Below, piece by piece: positions 15,999-20,887 of a stretch of 20,887 nucleotides of DNA (position 1 is the first letter of the stretch; every line of letters starts with the position of its first letter). Below the pieces are notes generated by a model, which had not been told where the DNA came from, ran no database searches, and saw only the letters and a list, made by a program, of their open reading frames with translations. The translations under genes were made by a program, and so were the position numbers. This DNA is from Anaeroglomus sp964550565 (GTDB lineage: Bacteria; Planctomycetota; Phycisphaerae; Sedimentisphaerales; Anaerohalosphaeraceae): assembly GCA_964550565.1 (NCBI GenBank), contig CAZKAI010000069.1:1-20887 (forward strand), read 5' to 3'.

Positions 15999-16469
15999 TC
16001 AATAGACTGTATGAAACTGATTGTCACAGGCTCGAAAGTCCCCGGTGGCAGAATTGAACCACCAGGCGGTGCCTTCGGTGCCGTTGGGCATCATATTCGG
16101 ATCATGGACACAGGTGATCGTGTTTCGCCGATCATCCTGGCTGATGAACGGATTGCCGGGAAACGGCCGCAGGTAGGCACTGGCCCCGGCAGGCCCGGGC
16201 GAGGTCAGGTCCCGGACGAAAAGGTCCGGCCGGACCGGCTGACCCGCTTTTGCCTGGCCGGGCAGAAGGCCCTCATGGTCGGCCTGATATAAATCGATGG
16301 CACAGCGGACCAGGTACAGCGTGTCGGACAACTGAGCCAGTCGCCCTTCACCGGCAGCCCGGCTGAACTGCGGTACCACCACCATCGATATGCCCACAAA
16401 CACCACAAACCCGATGGCGATTTCCAGCCATGTGGGTTTCGGATTGATTTTCGGTGGATTCGATTCCAT
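15999..16469 (-). CDS. Pseudopilin-like protein with non-canonical leader
   Basis: 156 residues resembling a GspG-type pseudopilin. A short N-terminus is followed by one hydrophobic helix (LEIAIGFVVFVGISMVVVPQF), then SRAAGEGRLAQLSDTLYLVRCAIDLYQADHEGLLP, which parallels the helix of the neighbouring major pseudopilin. The C-terminus has the late-GspG style (GNPF, a Trp-Trp-Phe segment and aromatic end). The usual peptidase motif G/FTLIE is replaced by K-P-T-W-L-E: Glu is kept, but Gly at -1 and Phe at +1 are not. It may therefore not be processed, or may act as an anchored minor subunit. The ATG has GAGG upstream. It lies between its own terminator and the major pseudopilin terminator, so it is probably transcribed alone. 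Confidence 0.7.
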   Translation of the reverse strand: MESNPPKINPKPTWLEIAIGFVVFVGISMVVVPQFSRAAGEGRLAQLSDTLYLVRCAIDLYQADHEGLLPGQAKAGQPVRPDLFVRDLTSPGPAGASAYLRPFPGNPFISQDDRRNTITCVHDPNMMPNGTEGTAWWFNSATGDFRACDNQFHTVY

Positions 16470-16490
16470 ATACCTCGTGCCCTATATTTT

Positions 16491-16609
16491 GAATTTAGAA
16501 TTAAGAATGAAGAACTGAGAATTTAGAGCAGATATTCTTCCCATTGCACCCATCTGTTAAGACAGACTTATTCATTCTGCATTCTCTATTCTAAATTCTC
16601 AATTCATCC
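16491..16609. repeat. Inverted pair of 7-bp tandem arrays (element B)
   Basis: Left arm 16491-16532: six 7-bp units of consensus GAATNNA on the plus strand. Core 16533-16567: 35 bp. Right arm 16568-16609: six units of consensus TTCTNNA, the reverse-complement type. Unit phase is unbroken within each arm. It lies upstream of the second pseudopilin. The layout equals element A, but the unit sequence differs. Confidence 0.8.
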
Positions 16610-16695
16610 CCAAGACAACCCGGATACATGTCCATTGCTGCTGTTATTTATGCCCATTCCATCCATTTCGGATCATTGAAAAAGACTATTTTCGG

Positions 16696-16715
16696 ATTCC
16701 CGTATTCGCGGGAAT
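16696..16715. repeat. 20-bp palindrome of the ATTCCC-N8-GGGAAT form
   Basis: ATTCCC, eight bases, GGGAAT; the pairing extends inward by one C-G pair to a 7-bp stem. The form equals the dRS3 repeat known from Neisseria and resembles dispersed palindromes in other bacteria. Only one copy is seen here, between the two GspG-like genes. Confidence 0.5.
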
Positions 16716-16740
16716 GTCAAAGCCTATACTCTAACAGTAC

Positions 16741-16779
16741 AAACAAAAACCGGCCGGGAGATTGCTCTCCCGACCGGCT
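16741..16779 (-). terminator. Rho-independent terminator after the major pseudopilin
   Basis: On the minus strand a 12-bp stem (CCGGTCGGGAGA with TCTCCCGGCCGG, one G-U pair) with a four-base loop is followed directly by TTTTTGTTTG. It begins 26 bp after the stop codon. This is the strongest terminator in the window, as expected behind a highly expressed pilin-like gene. Confidence 0.9.
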
Positions 16780-16805
16780 TGTCATTTTATAAGGCGTATC
16801 TGCTC

Positions 16806-17228
16806 TTAGTAGGTGTCATAAGGAGCAGGAGCCGAGAAGCTCCAGTCTTCGAGAACGCCATCACCATTCACATCAGGATTGTACAGCCAGTCTGTTCCAA
16901 TCGCATTAGCGCCTGTAAAAGGATTGTTGGGAACAGTAACCTGCAGATAAGGTCCAAAGTCACCTGCGGCATCTACTACACCGGCCATGGTCGTCTTTTG
17001 CAGCATTGCATTTGCGAAGTCCGCAGCAGCGGGAATCGTATCATTGTGCTGGATCTTGTACAGGGCAATCGCAGAGCGAATGCTCTGCAGGTTGCTCTGC
17101 AGACTGCTCAGCTTGGCATCGGTGCTGGCCTGACTGAACTGAGGTATCACGATAGCGGCCAAGATACCCAGAATGACCACGACGATCAAAATTTCAACCA
17201 GTGTAAACCCTTTTCTTGCTCGTTTCAT
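16806..17228 (-). CDS. GspG-like major pseudopilin
   Basis: 140 residues. The leader MKRARKG is followed by FTLVEILIVVVILGILAAIVIPQFSQAS, an ideal prepilin-peptidase site (Glu at +5) and the hallmark GspG helix. The segment VPNNPFTGAN and a C-terminal loop reading DVNGDGVLED, with the Asp/Asn spacing of a calcium-binding loop, fit GspG, whose C-terminal loop binds calcium. It has the best ribosome-binding site in the window (AAAGGAG, 8 nt before ATG), a long structured leader upstream and a strong terminator downstream, all suggesting high expression as a single-gene transcript. It probably forms the shaft of the pseudopilus. Confidence 0.92.
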   Translation of the reverse strand: MKRARKGFTLVEILIVVVILGILAAIVIPQFSQASTDAKLSSLQSNLQSIRSAIALYKIQHNDTIPAAADFANAMLQKTTMAGVVDAAGDFGPYLQVTVPNNPFTGANAIGTDWLYNPDVNGDGVLEDWSFSAPAPYDTY

Positions 17229-17290
17229 TGTGTTTCTCCTTTACTTGTGTGTGTTTCTTGACATTGTTTTCGGTATCGATTTTTTTAAGT

Positions 17291-17454
17291 CCGGCCACCA
17301 TAGGCCGGGCCATTTTTGACGCTTTACTATTTGTTTTGAAATGCCGAAGGCCCTTGACCCGCCAGTCGCGGGTCAGCAGGGCCGGAGGCTAAGATTGAAA
17401 GTCCGGCCGGATGGCCGTCCTTTTATTAGTCTTTTTCGTGTGTCCGTTGGACAC
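17291..17454 (-). promoter_or_regulatory. Structured untranslated leader of the major pseudopilin gene
   Basis: The 384 bp before the pseudopilin contain no gene but four hairpins: 17440-17454 (GTGTCC/GGACAC), 17404-17417 (CGGCC/GGCCG), a long compound stem at 17343-17389 (TGACCCGC/GCGGGTCA closed outside by GGCCC/GGGCC and GCC/GGC) and 17291-17308 (CCGGCC/GGCCGG). The last two are separated by an A/T-rich single-stranded stretch. I cannot match the whole to a known riboswitch. On the plus strand the hairpins at 17291 and 17404 are followed by short T-runs, so they could also stop antisense transcripts. Confidence 0.45.
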
Positions 17455-17592
17455 TGCCGGGTCGCCTATTCATTTGTCAAAGAACTCATTAATTGCTTCT
17501 AAACAAAAGGTAAGAAATAAAAAGGCGAGGTGGCAAGTAAAGTGTGAATTTTCTTGAAGAAATCGTGAAGATTTTTTATAGACCGATAAAAT

Positions 17593-17612
17593 CAGGTATA
17601 CAGGTATGCAGG
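17593..17612. repeat. Truncated 8-bp tandem array at the edge of a gap
   Basis: Two and a half units of consensus CAGGTATR (8 bp each) run straight into the N run. The array length is unknown; the assembly probably broke on the repeat. Confidence 0.6.
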
Positions 17613-17712
17613 NNNNNNNNNNNNNNNNNNNNNNNNNNNNNNNNNNNNNNNNNNNNNNNNNNNNNNNNNNNNNNNNNNNNNNNNNNNNNNNNNNNNNNNN
17701 NNNNNNNNNNNN
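17613..17712. other. Assembly gap (100 N) at the 3' end of tsaE
   Basis: Exactly 100 N. It hides the last codons of tsaE and the rest of an 8-bp repeat array. The flanks share no overlap. Confidence 0.95.
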
Positions 17713-18140
17713 CGTATGCGGCGCTGGTCCTGGCCGGCGTGGGACAGTTCAATCCGCAGCAGGTTCAGGCCGGACAGGGCCGGCAGGACCTTGTCGGCCC
17801 ACTCAACCAGCACGATCGCATCGGGACGGCAGAAGTCCTCAAAACCCAGCAATTCAAACTCGCGCAGGCTGTTGAGGCGGTAGGCGTCAATATGATACAG
17901 GGTCAACTCGCCGTCTCTGGCGGTGTATTCGTTAACCAGCACAAACGTCGGGCTGCACACCTTGGTCGGGTCGGGGGCATTCAGGCCGATGGCGATGCCC
18001 TTAATCAGGTGGGTCTTGCCGCTGCCGAGGTCGCCGATGAGGGCAACCACCTCCCCGCCGTGCAGGGCCGAGGCCAGCTTCTTGCCCAGTTCGATGGTCT
18101 CCTTCGCCGAGTTGGTGATGATTTCAATACTTTTTTCCAT
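17713..18140 (-). CDS. tsaE: tRNA threonylcarbamoyladenosine biosynthesis ATPase TsaE, 3' end missing
   Basis: P-loop ATPase of the TsaB-TsaD-TsaE complex that makes N6-threonylcarbamoyladenosine at position 37 of ANN-decoding tRNAs. The visible 142 residues include the P-loop GDLGSGKTHL (about 37-46), the segment VCSPTFVLVNEY (61-72) and the HIDAYRL motif (about 83-89) followed by LVEWADKV, all typical of TsaE/YjeE. Family members have about 150 residues, so only a few codons are lost in the N run. The gene begins 45 bp after thiL, and nearly all of that spacer is an 8-bp repeat array; no separate Shine-Dalgarno stands close to the ATG. Confidence 0.93.
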
Positions 18141-18146
18141 TGCTAT

Positions 18147-18178
18147 CTGTATTCTTGTATTCCTGTATTCTTATATTC
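18147..18178. repeat. Four 8-bp tandem repeats between thiL and tsaE
   Basis: Four units of consensus YTGTATTC on the plus strand (GAATACAR on the coding strand), 32 bp in all, filling most of the 45-bp spacer and ending 6 bp before the tsaE start codon. Units differ at one or two positions. Confidence 0.8.
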
Positions 18179-18185
18179 TTGTTGA

Positions 18186-18977
18186 TCACAAATGATCAAA
18201 GCCTTTGGGCTCCAGCGGAACGATGCGGCCGTCGGGCTGCTGCAATTCCATCCGGCCGGAGTCGGTCACTGTTCCCACGCGGACGATATCGCTGAGGATT
18301 TGCAATTTTTGCCATTGGTCGGGTGCGATGGTAAAGAGCAATTCAAAATCTTCGCCGTCGTTAAGGGCCGCCGCCAGCGGATCGGCGGATTGTCGGGCGG
18401 CATCCGAGATCGGCACATTGTTGGCTTCAATCCGCGCCCCCACTTTGCTTTGACTGCAAATCCGGTTCAGGTCGGTGCTCAGGCCGTCGGATAAATCCAT
18501 CATCGCGTGAATGCGGGCCAGCCGTGTCATCTCGTAAGCCAACTGCACCCGCGGCACAAATGACAGGTGTTTGCCGGCCAGCGAACCGCCCAGCGGGCCG
18601 GAGACGCAGATATAATCCCCCGGCTTTGCCCCGTTTCGCCGCACGGGGGGATGCCATGCGGTCGGTTTACTGAGCATCGTGACATTGACCGCCAGCCGCT
18701 GGGACGGTTCGCCCCAGGCGGTGATATCCCCGCCGATCAATTCGCAGTCAAACATCCGCCCCGCCCGAATCAGGCCGGCGTGCAGATCCTTCAATTCCTG
18801 CTGACTGAAGCCTTTGGGCAGGCCGACCGCACAAACCGCACACAGGGGAATCGTCGCCATCGCCGCACAATCGCTCAGACTTGCGGCCATCGATTTATAT
18901 CCCACCTGCTCCAGCGTCGCCGTCCGCAGGTCAAAATGCACGCCGTCCAGCAGCATATCGGTGGTAATCAGCACCGA
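18186..18977 (-). CDS. thiL: Thiamine-monophosphate kinase ThiL, 5' end missing
   Basis: Phosphorylates thiamine monophosphate to the coenzyme thiamine diphosphate, using ATP. 263 residues are visible, open into the N run at the 5' end. Recognisable are the start of the AIRS-type fold (VLITTDMLLDGVHFD), the acidic metal-binding motif GGDIT (about 97-101), the MMDLSDGLSTDL motif and the C-terminal GEDFELLFT. E. coli ThiL has about 325 residues, so roughly 45 N-terminal residues, including the GDDAA-type motif, are hidden. A GTG at 18972-18974 should not be taken as the start because conserved sequence continues before it. Confidence 0.95.
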   Translation of the reverse strand, partial: SVLITTDMLLDGVHFDLRTATLEQVGYKSMAASLSDCAAMATIPLCAVCAVGLPKGFSQQELKDLHAGLIRAGRMFDCELIGGDITAWGEPSQRLAVNVTMLSKPTAWHPPVRRNGAKPGDYICVSGPLGGSLAGKHLSFVPRVQLAYEMTRLARIHAMMDLSDGLSTDLNRICSQSKVGARIEANNVPISDAARQSADPLAAALNDGEDFELLFTIAPDQWQKLQILSDIVRVGTVTDSGRMELQQPDGRIVPLEPKGFDHL

Positions 18978-19077
18978 NNNNNNNNNNNNNNNNNNNNNNN
19001 NNNNNNNNNNNNNNNNNNNNNNNNNNNNNNNNNNNNNNNNNNNNNNNNNNNNNNNNNNNNNNNNNNNNNNNNNNNNN
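18978..19077. other. Assembly gap (100 N) between thiL and the four-helix-bundle gene
   Basis: Exactly 100 N. It must contain about 45 codons of thiL and the last 10-20 codons of the upstream gene, together more than 100 bp, so the true gap is larger. A repeat array on this side of the four-helix-bundle gene would be invisible. Confidence 0.95.
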
Positions 19078-19386
19078 GTCAGCCAATTTTCTTATCTCTG
19101 GTATTTGACAATATCCAAGATCGCGGGACAACAGTAAATAATAACGAGTTTCTTCCAACGAGCCGTGTGCGATTGTCAAATATCTTTGCTTTTCAGCCTT
19201 TGTCCTCTTTCTGAAACCCTCGGCAATATTGGCCGGTACAGACACTGCAGAACGCCGTATTTGGGACACAATTCCAAATAATTCCTCTTTTGGGAATCCC
19301 TTTGTAACCCTATATACATGCAGAACAAGTTGATGGGCCTTTTGCCAAACCAACAAATCTTCAAAACTCTGAACTGTCTTTCGCAT
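19078..19386 (-). CDS. Four-helix-bundle protein (23S rRNA intervening-sequence/TIGR02436-like), 3' end missing
   Basis: 103 residues visible of an expected 115-125. The family pattern is clear: SFEDLLVWQKAHQLVLHVYRVTKGFP, then FGIVSQIRRSAVSVPANIAEGFRKR and HGSLEETRYYLLLSRDLGY. Family members occur inside 23S rRNA intervening sequences, as scattered solitary genes and, as Avd, next to reverse transcriptases of diversity-generating retroelements; most have no known function. They form positively charged homo-oligomers. Here the gene splits an otherwise housekeeping run between argH and thiL. Its AGGAGAG ribosome-binding site directly follows four 8-bp tandem repeats. No reverse transcriptase or rRNA is present in the window. 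Confidence 0.93.
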
Positions 19387-19396
19387 AAGCTCTCTC

Positions 19397-19428
19397 CTAT
19401 ATACTTATATACCTACATACCTATATAC
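19397..19428. repeat. Four 8-bp tandem repeats upstream of the four-helix-bundle gene
   Basis: Four units of consensus CTATATAC on the plus strand (GTATATAG on the coding strand), 32 bp, lying within the 49-bp spacer after argH. On the coding strand the array runs directly into the AGGAGAG ribosome-binding site. Confidence 0.85.
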
Positions 19429-19435
19429 CCTGACT

Positions 19436-20827
19436 TTACATTTTTTTCAGCCTCTCCCCCCAATACTTCACCTGCGACATCGCCGAGGCACAACCGCCGG
19501 AGCCTTCGGTCTGGTACGACTGGCACACCCCGGCGGGGTTGAGCGTCTGATAGACATCCTGCTCGATTTTATCACAGGCCGCCTGAAACTGTGCCAGCGT
19601 CAGGTCGGCCAGCTTTTCCTTGCCCTCTTTTTCGCACAGGGCCACCAGTCCGCCGACAACACCGTGAGCCTGACGGAAGGGAATGCCCTTGCGGACCAGA
19701 TACTCGGCCAGGGCCGTCGCATCGAGAAATCCGCGATCCAGCCCCGCCGCAATTCGGTCGGTATTGAATGTCGTATGCGAGACAATCGCTGCGGCCATCC
19801 GCAGGCACTGGCTGACCACATCCGCGGCCTTGAACACGTGCAGCTTGTCTTCCTGCAGGTCGCGGTTGTAGGTCGAAGGCTGGGCCTTGAGAATCGTCAG
19901 CATCGCCATCAGGGCGCCATAGACCGAGCCGGTCTTGCCGCGAATCAGCTCCAGCATATCGGGGTTGCGTTTCTGCGGCATCATGCTGGAACTGGTGCAA
20001 TAGGCATCGGCGGTGCGGATGAACGAAAACTCCGACGCGGTATAGAGAATCCAGTCCTCCGCCAGCCGCGACAGGTGGGCGGCGATCAGCGAACCGCAGA
20101 AGATAAACTCCGCACAGAAATCGCGATCCGCTACCGCGTCGATGCTGTTATACGTAATATCGGCAAAGCCAAGGTCGCGGGCCGTCTGCTGCCGATCCAG
20201 CGGCAGAGTCGTCCCCGCCACCGCCCCGCTGCCCAGCGGACAGACATTGAGCCGCCTGCGGCAGTCGGCCAGACGGGTATAATCCCGCGCCAACTGCTCG
20301 ACAAAGCTCAGCAGGTAGGCGGCGATACTGACCGGCTGGGCCCGCTGCAGATGGGTATAGGCGGGCATGATGGCTTCGGTGTATTTGGCGGCCAGCGTGA
20401 CAAAGGCCCTCTGCAACTGGACAATGTAGCTCTGGATCGCCTCGATTTCATCCCTCATCCACAGGCGGATATCGGTGGCAACCTGGTCATTGCGGCTGCG
20501 TCCGGTATGGAGCTTGCGGCCGGGGTCGCCGATTTTTTTGATCAGGGCCGACTCGACGGCCATGTGGATATCTTCCTGGGTCTTGTCGAAGGCGAACTTG
20601 CCGGCGGCAATCTGTTCGGAAATCTCGACCAGTCCGGCCTGAATCGCCTCAAATTCCGCCTTGGTGATTATCTTCTGGGCCGCCAGCATCCGCGCGTGGG
20701 CAATCGAGCCGACGATATCATATTGATACAGCCGCCAGTCGTACGACAGCGACTCCACAAAATCCACCGCCAGTTCATCCGTCGAACCATCCAGCCGATG
20801 CTGCCAGCTTTTTTCCTGCTTGGTCAT
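19436..20827 (-). CDS. argH: Argininosuccinate lyase
   Basis: Last step of arginine biosynthesis: argininosuccinate is split to arginine and fumarate by a cytoplasmic homotetramer of the fumarase/aspartase superfamily. The 463 residues match the family length. Visible motifs are TGRSRNDQVATD at 108-119, THLQRAQP with the general acid/base region His159, and the mobile signature loop SSSMMPQKRNPD at 279-290 with catalytic Ser281. The frame stays open up to 20878, but the ATG at 20827 is preferred: it has GGAG 7 nt upstream and gives the standard N-terminus. Only 60 bp of upstream sequence are in the window; no convincing promoter is seen. The gene heads the run argH, four-helix-bundle gene, thiL, tsaE. 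Confidence 0.97.
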   Translation of the reverse strand: MTKQEKSWQHRLDGSTDELAVDFVESLSYDWRLYQYDIVGSIAHARMLAAQKIITKAEFEAIQAGLVEISEQIAAGKFAFDKTQEDIHMAVESALIKKIGDPGRKLHTGRSRNDQVATDIRLWMRDEIEAIQSYIVQLQRAFVTLAAKYTEAIMPAYTHLQRAQPVSIAAYLLSFVEQLARDYTRLADCRRRLNVCPLGSGAVAGTTLPLDRQQTARDLGFADITYNSIDAVADRDFCAEFIFCGSLIAAHLSRLAEDWILYTASEFSFIRTADAYCTSSSMMPQKRNPDMLELIRGKTGSVYGALMAMLTILKAQPSTYNRDLQEDKLHVFKAADVVSQCLRMAAAIVSHTTFNTDRIAAGLDRGFLDATALAEYLVRKGIPFRQAHGVVGGLVALCEKEGKEKLADLTLAQFQAACDKIEQDVYQTLNPAGVCQSYQTEGSGGCASAMSQVKYWGERLKKM

Positions 20828-20887
20828 AAATCTACTCCAGTAAAGGACTTTAGAGATTTTAACTGATTGATAATACAAGATTTGCGT

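Larger units (their letters stand above)
15797..16006. repeat. Exact 55-bp duplication flanking an N run (unmerged contig overlap)
   Basis: Positions 15797-15851 and 15952-16006 are identical over 55 bases, each touching the N run directly. The repeat includes the stop codon of the second pseudopilin and its terminator. This is what results when two contigs sharing a k-mer-length end are placed side by side without being merged. Confidence 0.9.

Noticed and set aside
14397..16609. Heptamer arrays considered as CRISPR arrays
   Set aside because: Units are 7 bp without unique spacers between them, and no cas genes are present.
17413..17430. Plus-strand intrinsic terminator after the hairpin at 17404
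   Set aside because: The stem is only five pairs and there is no plus-strand gene to terminate. I treat it as part of the leader structure.
18931..19386. Apparent fusion of the four-helix-bundle frame with sequence left of the N run
   Set aside because: The frame is carried through 100 N of unknown true length. The part left of the gap belongs to thiL in another frame.

Overview
The window is a draft-assembly segment (four runs of exactly 100 N at 12684-12783, 15852-15951, 17613-17712 and 18978-19077). Every gene I can support lies on the minus strand, so transcription runs from high to low coordinates. The pilus/secretion gene set, the pseudopilin types and a composition near 50% GC would fit an uncultured Planctomycetota bacterium, possibly class Phycisphaerae. 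That assignment is inference: there is no rRNA or other taxonomic marker here.

Layout in transcription order. (1) 20827-17713: housekeeping genes argH, a four-helix-bundle protein of the 23S-rRNA-intervening-sequence type (TIGR02436-like, 3' end lost in a gap), thiL (5' end lost in the same gap) and tsaE (last codons lost in another gap). The short spacers before the four-helix-bundle gene and before tsaE are mostly 8-bp tandem repeats. (2) 17612-13897: a pseudopilin region with a structured leader, a GspG-like major pseudopilin with a strong terminator, a second pseudopilin-like protein with a non-canonical cleavage site and its own terminator, then GspI/PilV-, GspJ/PilW- and PilX/GspK-like minor pseudopilins. 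Spacers here carry 7-bp tandem repeat arrays, two of them arranged as facing inverted pairs. (3) 13896-12794: a 566-bp gene-free spacer and a GspH/FimT-like pseudopilin. (4) 12683-8155: pilM (5' end missing), pilN, pilO, a pilP-like gene and a PilQ/GspD-type secretin, which form the alignment complex and outer-membrane pore. (5) 8026-2927: a TPR lipoprotein, a PAS histidine kinase, a single-domain response regulator, a GAF/HD-GYP protein and a STAS protein. (6) 2911-8: the GspE/PilB assembly ATPase and the GspF/PilC inner-membrane platform.

Together, regions 2-6 encode most of one type IV-pilus-like/type II-like machine: pseudopilins, alignment complex, secretin, platform and motor. A phosphorelay and c-di-GMP-type signalling block lies directly upstream of the motor ATPase. 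The HD-GYP protein has the motifs of a c-di-GMP phosphodiesterase and the ATPase has an MshEN-like N-terminus, so a local c-di-GMP circuit is plausible but unproven. No prepilin peptidase and no PilT retraction ATPase is visible in the window.

The least explained signal is the set of 7- and 8-bp tandem arrays in the upstream part of the window. Their unit sequence differs from locus to locus, and they occur in the same neighbourhood as the four-helix-bundle gene. One gap (15852-15951) is flanked by an exact 55-bp duplication and looks like an assembly artefact rather than missing sequence.
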